64,000 nt of DNA from Chrysogorgia sp. JL179-B06 (taxonomy: Eukaryota > Cnidaria > Anthozoa > Scleralcyonacea > Chrysogorgiidae), in NCBI GenBank assembly GCA_035772405.1, contig JAYKKM010000437.1, forward strand, positions 9,464,001 through 9,528,000. The letters run 5' to 3'. Of the stretch, positions 10,988 to 22,100 are shown in pieces (within the stretch, counting starts at the first letter, position 1; each line of letters begins with the position of its first letter). A model generated the notes under the pieces. It was given only the letters and a program-made list of their open reading frames with translations. It was not told the origin of the DNA and did no database searches. The position numbers and the translations under genes are program-made.

Positions 10988-12061
10988 TTATAACTGTCCG
11001 TGATCCACAATTAGTTTTCTTCGTCTTCGACTAGCTTCTATCGCTGCTGTTCGTTTACATCTCGTAGTCCTACGTTCTTGCCCAACTTGAGCTTCGTCCG
11101 TTTCTTGTTCAACTGGAGGTTCGTCCGTTTCTTGTTCAACTGGAGGTTCGTCCGTTTCTTGTTCCATATCGGTTTTCTGGTTTGGTGCTTGAACGTGCAC
11201 ACCGCCAATCTCTAATGGGTACAATTTCTGTAATGGGCGTCGGAGTGTAGTCGGCCGCTTACCGGTTTCAGCCACCTTTACTTTGGCTCCACGGATCTGG
11301 TTGTCTCTTCCACGAATTAAATATTCTACTCTTCCTACTCGCCAAAGTCCCCGAGAACGTTTTTCATCATGGACGATCACGATGTCGTCAATCTTCACTG
11401 GTTCTTGTCTTGTTGTGCCAGAGTTCCTTTCTCGGTGCGATTCTCTCAATTCTAGTAAGTACTCGGTTCTCCACCTTCTCCAAAAGTGGTCCAGTAGGAC
11501 GGCCAAGTGTCTTTGGCGCTTTGCGATGTCGTTTGAAGATGGTTCCCAATTTTCGTCTCCTTCTGTTTCATCTGGCGCTGGCAATGAAAGTAATCTTCGT
11601 CCATACATCAAATGCGTTGGAGTGACTGGTTCTTCCAAATCTTCCGTTGAAGTGTATGTTAGTGGTCTCGAATTTAGGACTGATTCTACTTCGACAAGTT
11701 CAGTCAGGAGCTCTTCATAGGAAAGTCGCGCGTTCCCCAGTGTTTTTCGCAAACATCTCTTGACTGATTTAACCATTCTCTCGTAGAATCCGCCCCACCA
11801 AGGTGCGTTTTCAAGTATAAATGACCACTTGGTTCTCGATGACGTGAAATGGTTTCTCACGCTTGGACAGTCGAATAGGGAAGACAATGTTCGTGACGTG
11901 GACTTAAATGTCTTCGCGTTGTCCGATATCATAAGGGAAGGCACTCCTCTTCTCGCACAGAATCTGCGAAAGTTCCTCAAAAATGCTTCAGCTGACATAT
12001 CGGGAACAAGGTCGAGATGCATTGCTCGGGTTACACAGCATGTGTAAAGTGAGATCCACAC
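10988..12061 (-). pseudogene. BEL integrase core and C-terminal tail
   Basis: Same frame as the upstream 1,345-codon segment, separated by one TAG (12062-12064). It resumes at VWISLYTCCVTRAMHLDLV of the BEL integrase core. MISDNAKTF carries the second catalytic Asp, and the WGGFYERMVKSVK block carries the Glu. A DUF5641-like region (DIVIVHDEKRSRGLWRVGRV) comes next. The end contains a 9-11 residue tandem repeat (EQETDEPPV three times), probably a recent minisatellite-like expansion. Confidence 0.93.
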
Positions 12062-15000
12062 CTAGTGTTCAGGGCTCCGGACATAGAGGGGACCAGCGAA
12101 GTCCACACCTGTACTTGCGAATGGAAATGCTTCCTTTAAACGACATTCTGGCAGTGGAGGTGGTGGCGGCGCTTGATAGGATTTTCCTTCATATCTCTTG
12201 CAGATGACACACTTGTAGATGATCTTTCTTATGAACTGTCGTCCTCTTACTATCCAGAATTGAGATCGTAATTCTGTTAGTGTTCCTTTCACGCCGCTGT
12301 GCTTGACCCTTTCGTGGCAATGCCTTACAATAAGAAGTGTGAGATGATGTCTTGGATCCAATAACACAGGATGTTTCGCTGACGCTGGAATGCTTGCATT
12401 CTCCAATCTTCCTCCGCATCTGATTATCCCGTTCTCGTCAGTGAACGTTCCAAATTGTCGTCTCCAGTCTTCGTACTTAGAATGTCCTGGGAGCGAAGCT
12501 TGCATTTCTCTCCACCACAATGTTTCAGCTTCTTCTATTTCTTCAGTTTGGGAAACGTTCAACTGCTTACGGTGCTGATTATTTCCAGTTCCAATCTTGG
12601 ATTTCATCATTCTCACAAATCTCATGACATATACAGTTATCCTCAAAAGTCCGTGGTAGCTCGAGAAGTCCTCTACATTGATTACATTCTTTAGACTCTG
12701 TTTCGTTCCTTCAGTTAACAATGTGGTCGTTGACTTATCTTGCATTTTCTTGGCCTTCATCTCCTTAAGACACTCTTCAGGGGCAAAATATGACTCTTCC
12801 ACGTTATCTCCGTTGGGTTGCACATATTTCGTCAGCCACTCGGGTCCTCTGTGCCATAATTTACAGTCTCCAAACTCCACAGTCTTGATGGCTCTTGTAG
12901 GGATGTCGGCAGGCCGGTTGTGTTCACCTGGACAGTGTCGCCACGACGTCAAAGGGACGAGACTTCGGATTTCATTGACTCTCAACTGGACAAACTGCTT
13001 CCACTCTTTAGTTTCTCCTCTAATCCAGTAAAGGGTGGCTAGTGAATCCGTCCAGCACGCTACCTTTCCATCCAGTTGTAGTACGGATTCTAGTGCTCCA
13101 TGCACATTTTTCATCAGCCGTGCTAGAATCACAGCAGACAGGAGTTCCAACCTCGGAATGGTTTGCTTCTGAATTGGTGCCACTCTTGTCTTTGCGGCGA
13201 CAAATTCGGCATATCTTTGGGTCGTGGTTGTGACGACGAGGTATATCACTGCTGCATAAGCTAACATGGAGGCGTCACAAAATCCATGGAGTTGGCGGGA
13301 TACGACTTTCTCTTTGACACATCCAAAGTAGCATCTTGGCAGTGTTATTGGTTTAGTTTTCTTCAAATCATCAATGAGTTTCAGCCATTTCCTTCGTAGT
13401 TCTCCTGTTAGAGGTGTGTCCCAGTCCATCCGGTTATCACACAGTGACTGAAATAGCAGCTTCATTTGGATAATGATGGGTGAGATGAATCCAAGCGGAT
13501 CGTAGAACCTGGAAGCTACGCTTATTATGTTCCTTTTCGTTACCTCACAAACCTTGGCTGCCTGAGCAATCGGTTCTAAATCGTATACAAAGCAATCCTC
13601 TGCATAGTTCCATTTTACTCCCAGTATTTTCTGCTCATGCTCGCTTGTTGGCTCGAATATATTCCCAGTTGTGCTCTTGGTGTAAGACTCGTCATGTGTC
13701 AAAGGGGCTTGTAAACCATTGTGTTTCTCAGTTAGGTCTTCGTTCTCCTTTATCCTTGCCATCAGTGAGGACGAATTTGAGCAAAACTTTCTCAAGTTAA
13801 ATCCTCCCTCTGCTAGTCGCAGTTTGGCTTTCTTGTAAAACAGAAATGCTGCATCATCGTTGTCTTCACCTGCATTCAAGTCATCGACATAAATGGCTTG
13901 CAAGAAATGCTCTACGAACTCTGGATCGTTGACTCGATGTTGCTCTATGTGATGTTTGATCGTTGCGTTTAGAAGAAAAGATTCCAGTTCCCAGAATCTT
14001 CTTAATTCCTGTGTTAAGTCCTGGGCATCAGAACGCACCGGTTGAATTGCACACTTTAGAACATGTGTGTTCACCAAGTTGACAGAACTGTTCTTAATTG
14101 GACTGTTACTCACTGGGCCGGATAAAACCCAGCCTACCTTTGTTTCCATTGCATTTGGACCAGAATCTCCACACTTTACTGCTCCTGTTGCAAGGTTCCA
14201 AAACTGGTCAGATCCCACAAGAAGATCCACTTCTAACTCTTCATCTCTCATGTTAACATCAGCAAGATGAAGTCCGTCTAGATGATGATATTTTTCCTGT
14301 GCTTCTCGTGTCGCTTGTTGGCTGAGGGGTTGACATATTGTGGGTACCACAAAAGCAGTTAGCGGTAGGTCTGGATAGTCCTTCTCTGTCTCAATGGTCA
14401 AGTTCACAATTTCACAGGTTTGTGGTTGCTCATCTTCACCTCCAAATGTCTTAATCACGAGGGTTTCTGTTCCTTCTGTGTTTAGATTTAATTTTTCTTT
14501 CAACCTGGTTGTCACATAAGAACGTTGGCTGCCACTGTCTAGTATCAGCCGTATCTTTACCCTTTCTTCTGAAATTCCTTGTTTGTATATGTTGGCCTTG
14601 GCGGTCTGTAACAGAATGGATGTTCTTGTGCCAACATACATGGTTTGACTGATGGTGGCTGGTTGCTCTTGTTGATTTCTACCTTGTGCCACTCCTTTGT
14701 GCTCTGTTAGTAAAGGGTTACCATTACTTCTGGTTGATTGCCAATTGGGTTTCTCATTCTCCCTCGGTTCTTGAGGTGGGAATCGTGGTGGGAATTGAGG
14801 TGGGTGTTGTGGTGGGTATCGAGGTACAAATTGAGGTGGGTGTTGTGGTGGGTATCGAGGTACGAATTGAGGTGGGTGTTGGCTTGTACACAAACTTACA
14901 TGGTGTCTTTTCCCACATTTGAGGCATTTGTTGCTTGACTGACACTCTCTACTGATGTGGTTCTTTCTTAAGCAAATAAAGCACCGTCCACTTCGTTTCA

Positions 15001-16099
15001 GGATATCCTTTCTTGCAATTACATTGGTTACAGTTTTGCAGTTAGCAGATAGGTGTTTCTGTTGGCAATAGCTACATGTTGTGTCTTGATAACTAGATAG
15101 AAGGGATGCTGCTGATGGGTAGGTTCTATTTCTTTGGTTATTGGGCCTTGTTGTATCTGGACCTTGTAGATTTGCTCTTTCTCGGGCTTCCAATTCCTGC
15201 TGGAAAAGTGTCAAAAGGGCATCCAAGGACCACTCTCCCTTTTCCATCTTCTTTGTGGCAGTAATTCGTAGTCCTGGTGGCAGCTTTTGCATCAATATTG
15301 AAATCATGAGATTCCCATATGATTCAGTTGCAACTCCCAACGACTTCAGACCCCTTACATGTGATTCCACTTTGTCGTAAAGTCGCCTGACATCCTGCAA
15401 GTCATGGAGGCTTGTTGCTGCTGGCAATTGGAGAAGGCAGTCCATGTGAGTGTTGATAATCTGTTGCTTGTTTCCAAATCTGCGCTCCAACAGTTCAATT
15501 GCTTCTTCATAGTTTGCCGATGTGATTTTCAGCCCTGCTATTGCCTCAGCTGCTGATGATTCAAGTAAGGAATTTAAATAGTTAAATTTGTCAATACTAT
15601 TTAAATCAGGGTTGTTGTGTATGGATGATGAATAGCTATCCCAGAATGGCGTCCACTCTTTAATATCTCCCTTGAACTTTTTTAAATTCAGTTTTGGTAA
15701 CTTTACCTTTGCAACTGCCTGGCTTGAAGTGCTTGAGTTTAGGTTGTTCCCCATCTCTATCCCTCCAACTGGGTCTGATACCAATGATACATTTGCAGAA
15801 TTAACTGAAGAATTGATTCGAACTAAAGTGGCATGTATTTCTTCTCTCAGAAGGTCACATTCTTCGATTTCTCTCTCGATATTTTGTTCTTCGACACTAA
15901 CTAGTATGTCATCGTCCAAAGCTTGCAAAATGTCTAATTTCTCCTTTAATGTAATCTTCTGTTGCATTAGCTTCTCAATAAGTGATTTGTTCGCTGGGTC
16001 AAAATCGTCAAGGATGGTGATCGAGGATTTAATTGTTCTCCTCGTCGAGGATCTATGTCCACCTCGAATCTTTCGTTTCTTTGCCACTTCGTCATTCAT
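12062..16099 (-). pseudogene. BEL gag-protease-RT-RNaseH-integrase N-terminus
   Basis: 1,345 codons. In order: a basic N-terminus; DUF1759 Gag region (about residues 130-300, KLPKLNLKKFKGDIKEW); three CCHC knuckles (about 340-400, CSYCQQKHLSANC, CFICLRKNHISREC, CLKCGKRHHVSLC); a Pro-Gln-rich repeat; aspartic protease with LILDSGSQRSYV (about 520); RT with YVDD near 740; Pao-type peptidase/RNase H with HGFCDAS near 940; integrase zinc finger (HHLTLLIVRHCHERVKHSG, CVICKR). RT goes from RRFWELES straight to FLLNATIKHH. In other BEL elements about 190 residues, including the first catalytic Asp, lie between, so there is an in-frame deletion near 13975-13986. It ends at TAG inside the integrase core. 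Confidence 0.94.
14760..14895 (-). repeat. PPQ-rich coding minisatellite in BEL gag
   Basis: Imperfect tandem units encode repeats of QHPPQFVPRYPP between the zinc knuckles and the protease. It is probably a flexible linker that expands and contracts. Confidence 0.7.
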
Positions 16100-16186
16100 T
16101 TCGTTGGCGTCACGTTGCCGAATAAGATTTGTTGTTAATGGGCTCGCGTAGATTGTTTTCCAAAGGCTCGTAGATTTAGGTTCGTC

Positions 16187-16204
16187 TCCGGCTCGAAAGG
16201 ACCA
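16187..16204 (-). promoter_or_regulatory. BEL primer-binding site, tRNA-Tyr-like
   Basis: The minus strand reads TGGTCCTTTCGAGCCGGA directly after the 5' LTR. It is complementary to the 3' end of animal tRNA-Tyr (CCGGCTCGAAGGA-CCA) apart from one extra base. Confidence 0.6.
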
Positions 16205-16380
16205 TGTTGTATATATTATTTCACTTAATTAATTCACTTAAGTGTCCATAGGATTAAACTCCGAAACGTTTATTAGTTTGAATTTATTGATATCTTTATC
16301 GACCAAATCGCCATTAACATAACACAACAGCCACGTGACCTCTCGGTCACTTGATTAACTATAACATGAAGTATCCAACA
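16205..16380 (-). repeat. BEL 5' LTR
   Basis: 176-bp partner of 6051-6226. It is followed by the duplication CTGCC at 16381-16385. Confidence 0.93.
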
Positions 16381-16385
16381 CTGCC

Positions 16386-17840
16386 TAACAAGTAACGAAT
16401 AACGTTTCCAGCAAAACGTGAAGCCAAAACCAATGAATTGCAGGCAAAGGAAAATCCTGGAGGTGATTTTTAACGTCATTTTCAGTCCCTTACGCGGTGT
16501 AAATACACGCGCTTAGTGTATCACATATCCTATTGTATGTATTCCATATATAAGGAACAGCAAATACATTGCCCTAGTTACCAAGGGACGAAAGGTGCTA
16601 AACCTAAACCACAAATCACCTTAATCCTAAACCGTTAAGCCCTGGCCGAAGGCCTGAGGGTGCTAATATCGACCGGCGTTTAGTCATCAGGGAGATGCGA
16701 GCGAGTCCTGCATCAACGGCCGTCCGCGCGACATCGGAAAATTATAAATAAATAAAAAATATAAATAAATTTTCATTATCATTTTTTCATTAAATCTGTT
16801 TGGTTAAATATTGATCGAGAAAACGTTCAAAATAATATACGACGAAGTGACCGGCTTATAGCCCACTAATTTCTCAACCGTTTTTACGAAGGGATATTCA
16901 CGTTCTCGTAATATAGTAGACATGTATGTTATGTATTGAAAACGGTTAAATATTGATCGAGATAACGTTCAAAATAATATACGACGAAGTGACCAGTTTA
17001 TAGCCGACTAATTTCTAAGTACATATAAAACCGTTTTTACGAAGGATATTCACGTTCTCGTAATATAGTAGACATGTATGTTATGTATGTTGACTCGCTA
17101 ATTCCAAATCTGTTTTCAGAGTTTAAATCGGTTAAATATTGGCCGAGATAACGTTCAAACATTTATTCGACGAAACGGGCTTTTGCAAATTGTGAATGTT
17201 TGCAAAACAGAAATACACGGCACCTGGATGGGGAAATTCCCGTAGGGGGGGGGGGGGGGGGATAGAAAAGGCGGGCGAGGGGATTATTGCGGATTCGTAT
17301 TTCTAGTAGACTAATATGTAGGACATAACCGTTGTGGGATACACAGAACACACAGGGCTATGTATGTGCTCTTCCCAAGCCCTTCCTATATAACCTTATA
17401 TGGAATACGTTCTATAAGTCCATATGGACTTTTGCCGCTTTGAAGCAATTCCTAAGAGTTGCCTCCACAGGCTTTATATGTTGAGGTGAATGCCCATGGG
17501 AATTCTCCACTCCAAAGAGTATTCAACTCAAAATGATTGGCCAAATCAGTTGGTGTAAAATACCCTTAGGAATTGGAGATTTGTTCTTCCTATTGAAAGT
17601 CACCACTGTTTTACTTAAATATTTTTAATACGTGTTGTGACAAATTAAAACGTAAAATGGATCGTCAATGTTAATTATCGCAGCTGACTCCGATAGTGAA
17701 TAAACAAAATGCCGACAGTCATTACATGGCGGTATTGCAAACCTCAACTCCCCTATTAGTGACTCTAGACTTATAGATGAAGAAAAAGACATATCGCTTG
17801 TGGGATTGAGTAAATGATGTTACCGAATATCAGATAATTT
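16386..17840. other. Intergenic stretch with a local tandem duplication
   Basis: No gene seen. It contains a roughly 142-bp tandem duplication (16803-16944 and 16945 to about 17090, sharing TTAAATATTGATCGAG, ACGACGAAGTGACC and TTCACGTTCTCGTAATATAG), with a third partial copy from 17127. A related fragment occurs near 39594. A run of about 18 G lies near 17246. Confidence 0.7.
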
Positions 17841-17842
17841 TA

Positions 17843-18026
17843 CGCTGAAACTGTCCGAAATATAAATATTCTTATAAGAATAAGGATTTATGGTCATTTT
17901 AAGACCAAACCGGGACCAGTTGCGAAAAAGCAATATCAAGGCCTTCCGGCTGGAATTGAACCCACGACCCTGCGATGCTAGTGCAGTGCTCTGACCACTG
18001 AGCTACGGGGGCCGTTGCCGAGAGCT
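17843..18026 (-). mobile_element. tRNA-derived SINE, family A
   Basis: On the minus strand, CCGTAGCTCAGTGGTCAGAG matches a pol III A box region and GGGTTCAATTCC a B box, followed by CCGGAAGGCC and a GTTGC..GCAAC hairpin with a GGTCCCGGTTTGGT tail. Copies with the same head and tail occur at about 49972 and 61208. The tail outside the tRNA-like part shows it is a SINE rather than a tRNA gene. Confidence 0.8.
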
Positions 18027-18107
18027 TAGTCACTAGTCCTGTATATAAGACTAATCAAATGAATCTATGTATATTGCATATATGGCACATACACCGCATT
18101 ATAAATA

Positions 18108-18230
18108 AGGCCCAGTTCCGACGCCATACTTCTCATGTGCCGACCTAATGTAAATTACCAATATCCTTTGGTTTAGCTCATTTACATTAGGTTCGGCTCA
18201 TGAAAAGTATACGGCGTCTGAACCTTGCCT
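18108..18230. mobile_element. Hairpin MITE, about 120 bp
   Basis: Imperfect inverted repeats of about 48 bp (GTTCCGACGCCATACTT against the complement of AAGTATACGGCGTCTGAAC) around a short loop. No coding capacity. Confidence 0.75.
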
Positions 18231-18272
18231 ATGTGTAGTATAATTGCAGTTTACTCAAGTAGATCGTAATAA

Positions 18273-18405
18273 ACCCTTTCACAGTTGAAGATGGATCATA
18301 CAAGGTTAATAAGGGCAAAATTCAAAAGAAACTTGAACCTTGGGTCAAGTTTTCCTTTGAATTTTGCCCTGATTACCCATGATTCATCTTCAACCGTGAA
18401 AGGGT
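18273..18405. mobile_element. Hairpin MITE, about 130 bp
   Basis: The arms run ACCCTTTCACAGTTGAAGAT and ATCTTCAACCGTGAAAGGGT with a near-palindromic interior (GGGCAAAATTCAAA / TTTGAATTTTGCCC). No open frame of note. Confidence 0.78.
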
Positions 18406-18698
18406 CTACTATTAAGAATGTAACGATACTTAGAATTTGCACTTATTTACATGCATATCTGCTAGTTACAATATAGTTTTAATATTGTTTGTTATAGTTA
18501 CAATGCTAGTTATAATCCTGGTAAAAATGATTGTTTATTTTTCAAAAATTCAGTGAGCTAGTCGGCTGAACCGCATCATCATGTGACCAGGGATATAATA
18601 ATGATCCCCTTTTAGACAATTTAGTGTACAGTACGGCTTGGTAATTGCGAGTCGTGCATTATTTTTTGGCAATGTACGCCAAACTGTCTAAAAAGTTA

Positions 18699-18704
18699 TT
18701 TATT
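18699..18704 (-). terminator. Candidate poly(A) signal of the HMMR-like gene
   Basis: AATAAA on the minus strand, about 315 bp past the stop codon. It is one of several AT-rich candidates, so it is only suggestive. Confidence 0.3.
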
Positions 18705-19017
18705 ATCCAATTCTATAAAAACCTTCCTGTTCTTTTTCAAATTTTAGCCAAACAAAGCCTCGGAAGCTTTCAATATGACCACAGGTGAAAAGCGCGGGAA
18801 AAGCCGGTATCAAACAGGTTTTTAGAATCCAAATAACCTACTGCATAAATATCGCAGGTAACTGTTCTCTATCGCGTTATTTGGACTCATCGAAACTAAG
18901 TTGGATTATAATAATAAGTGAACATATATTCCGTTTAGCTGTCAAATTCCTAAATTGGTAAGTAAATAAATCTGCAATCACGAAAACAAGATACTAGATA
19001 GCTACACACTAGTATAT

Positions 19018-19188
19018 CTACTTCGGCCTTGTTTTCAGCGGAGTATTTTCTTTATTTTCGACGGCATTGTGCTTGAAGGCAAGGGATGTATCGAATCTCT
19101 TCATTCCTGTTACTTTATCGAGTTTGGCTTCTAACTTTCTTATCGATTGCTTTTGCTTGATGAAGTCCTCTTGCAGCCTGGCTACTTC
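19018..19188 (-). CDS. HMMR: HMMR-like last exon (56 codons and stop)
   Basis: Begins [18 protein letters not shown] and ends [11 protein letters not shown] followed by TAG at 19018-19020. [19 protein letters not shown] corresponds to the conserved vertebrate HMMR C-terminus (leucine zipper then a G-I/M-K/R-x-F-D-x-S-x-A-F block). Acceptor TTACAG. Starts in phase 0. Confidence 0.9.
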   Translation of the reverse strand, partial: EVARLQEDFIKQKQSIRKLEAKLDKVTGMKRFDTSLAFKHNAVENKENTPLKTRPK

Positions 19189-22100
19189 CTGTAAGATAAG
19201 TTGATGGTTATACTTCGTGTTAAAGGGGCAAGGCCAATAAAAATATAAAACCTTTACACGACTGCCGGCGAGGAAACTGTGCTTGCATACAGAAATTACT
19301 TGTTCTCCCTCAGTTTGAACAACAAACGAGTAGTATCCTATAATTATATCTAATATTTCCTACCTTTTTTAAGTTTGTATTTTCTTCTTTCAGCTTCAGA
19401 ACATGACGAATCTTCTGTTTTTGGTTTTGATGACCAAGTAATTTCGCATATTGCTGTCCTAACTTTTGAACCTATTGAACAAAAATGTATTACAAATTTC
19501 GCCAACGGCTACTTATTAGCAAACTTAAAGTGTGAGTGTCAACCGTGGTGCATTGCGCGTTCTTCATACGATAACGAAGTGTTTGGACGTGCTTCGTTAC
19601 TAACTACGTTTCGCGCCAGTCAAGGCTGACATGATTCGCAACGCAACTCAACAAAACGTCGAGTTTCGTCAAAAATAATTACTCTCCAAGGTGTCTTCTT
19701 TTAGTTAAAAGATAAAATGAATAATTTATATCAAGGATTGATAAGATACTTAGGAATGAGTTCACTAAGGGAATTTTGTGGTTCGAAATATGGCCAACTA
19801 AGAGCGCAATGCATTACGGTTGACAGTCACTCTTTAATGGACGTGGCTAGATGGAATACTCGCAGTTGAGGTGACCGTGAGGTACTAGATCTGAGTCGTC
19901 TTCTGGACGATCTTTTTCAGTATCCGAGAGAGGTAGGTTTTAAGATGGTCGCCAATATTAAGATTTATGTTCGGGTAAGTGTTAGTGGTAGTATTCAGGT
20001 TATTTTTTAGTTTTCCTGTACTTAACTTAACTACCATAATACTAACCCTAATACTAACCCTAATACTAACCCTAATACTAACCCTAATGCTAACCCTAAT
20101 GCTGACCCTAATGCTAACCATAATACTAACCCTATCGCTTTAATTTTAATATTGGCGACAATCTTGAATACTAAAAAAGATCATCCCAAAGACGACTCGG
20201 ACCAAGTATCTCAAGGTCAACACATCTGCGACCATCCCATCTAGGTACCTTAATTTGCCCACATTCAATAATGAATTTGTCGCGCATCAATACCATTTTA
20301 TACAATAATCTGTTTACTATCCGCATCTCATTGGTTGTAATAGAGATGATCTATGTAACAATTAGACAACGAGGGCGAGTTGTCTAATTGTTTTAATATA
20401 AACCATAAACAACCTTTCTTTAAAGTAAAATAGTCTTATCAAACATTGTTCCAAATTTTCAGATAGTTTCACCTTTTTGTTTGTAGAAGTCTCCCCATTC
20501 AAAATGTAGAGTAGCTCGATGGCATATGATAAACAATCGCTCACAAAAAACGAGATTGTAACTACTTTGCTTCAAATTTGGTGTATATATACTCCATAGG
20601 CATAAGCGAATTTATTTTCTTATTCGAAAATGTCAAACTGAACAATTTTCCATTACTTTCGCGCCAATGTTTTCATGATTTCATCACTCGTATATATTAG
20701 CGGACGCCATGTTTGGACTAGAGTTCAGGTTTTGTTTGCCGACCGGAATATGTCGTGGCTTCTGGTTGGTCAGGATATGAATATTCCAGTTATAAGAAGC
20801 CGTAGTTGGTTGATATTAATATAGAGGACAGACGTACAGCATGCACGTCAAATCACAGCTTTTCTTTAATTTTTATTGTATAAAACAAATAGATTCCATT
20901 TTTCCGTTGTATGTTCAGTTATAGATACACAGAAGACGGCAGAACGTGGTAAGACGGCAAAATGGAATCTATTTGTTAAAGAGATGACTGCAAATGCTTC
21001 CAAAAATCGCTTTCAAAAATTGGAATGGCATAGGCTGTACTTCTCAATAGCCTAGAGTCTGGCTGCTATTAATAGCTCAAAAAGCGGACAAACAAACCAA
21101 ATTTGACTCACAAATGATTGCAAATGAGCTATTTCTTTTGTTATGGCCGCAAGAATTATGGGTAAAAGCGGACAAACATCGGTACTGACGTCATCTCGAC
21201 GGAGCGCTATTACCCATGTTTGCCAAATCGAAAAATAAAATGAAATAAAATTAGATAAGACAAAATATAGAATATAGAAAAAATCAAATGAATCGAAACA
21301 AAAAGATTTAGAAAAAAAACGATCAAAGTCAATAATTAATCACTTTATCATCCAACAAACAAAGCAGTTTTAACCAAAATTTAACCAATCATGACACCAT
21401 GCTTAAAAAAGACGACAAAACAATCGCTTTACAAGTAGCTTGGTTTATAACCAGTCTGCTGTATACTTCTTGGGGAGAAATGGGATGTAAATTCAAATAA
21501 AAAGTTTAGTAACTACGGAATTGGTGGTAAGAGTGCCCGATATCTTGAGTGAATAATAGAACGAATGTAGAATTTTCAGTATACTACGCGTTTCATGCCA
21601 GTGGACGATCTGTTGCATAAAATTATCCACCATTGTACATATTTAATATTTAAATAATAATTTAAAGATTTAGTGAGGCTAATTCTTCAAGTAAATCCAT
21701 AGTGATCAAGGTCCTTTTTCAAATTCTTCGTCTGAAAGGCTGGACATTTCATCTACTTCTCGAAGAAAACAAGTAACCTCGACTGAAATTCAGGCGTAGC
21801 ATTGTGAGTCTGACGTCACAAACAATATTACCTTTGGAAATTGCGGGCTCACTTGGATCACGTTCTTAGTAATGGTGGTCTAAATAATAGTGATCTCAGA
21901 GCTCAAAATACTTACTTCAAAATACCATTTTATGCTAAAGAAAATCTGGGGTGAATTTTCATCGTAGTGCCACTTTAACAATTAGATTATGAGCTCGAAA
22001 TTTATATGAGGTGATAGTTAACGAGAACGGAGCCCGAGATAAATATCGCCTAATAGAAATACGCCATATGCCAGCGTTGAGCGAGGGAGTATCTATTTGG

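Larger units (their letters stand above)
6051..16380 (-). mobile_element. BEL/Pao LTR retrotransposon, interrupted by a copia element
   Basis: A complete insertion with two 176-bp LTRs (6051-6226 and 16205-16380) that differ at one base I can find (position 24 of the TTTATTAGT[A/T]TGAATTT block), and a 5-bp duplication. The element reads right to left: 5' LTR at 16.3 kb, PBS, gag-protease-RT-RNaseH-integrase frame 16099 to 10988, purine tract, then 3' LTR at 6.1 kb. A Ty1/copia element occupies 6251-10962, just before the purine tract. Coding is defective: one in-frame TAG in integrase and an internal RT deletion. Confidence 0.95.

Noticed and set aside
17897..18024. A tRNA gene (also at 39410, 49980, 61215)
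   Set aside because: A and B boxes are present, but acceptor stems do not pair and each copy carries the same non-tRNA tail, so they are SINEs.
20041..20130. An interstitial telomere marking a chromosome fusion
   Set aside because: Units are 12 bp with non-telomeric bases and lie between inverted arms of a mobile element.
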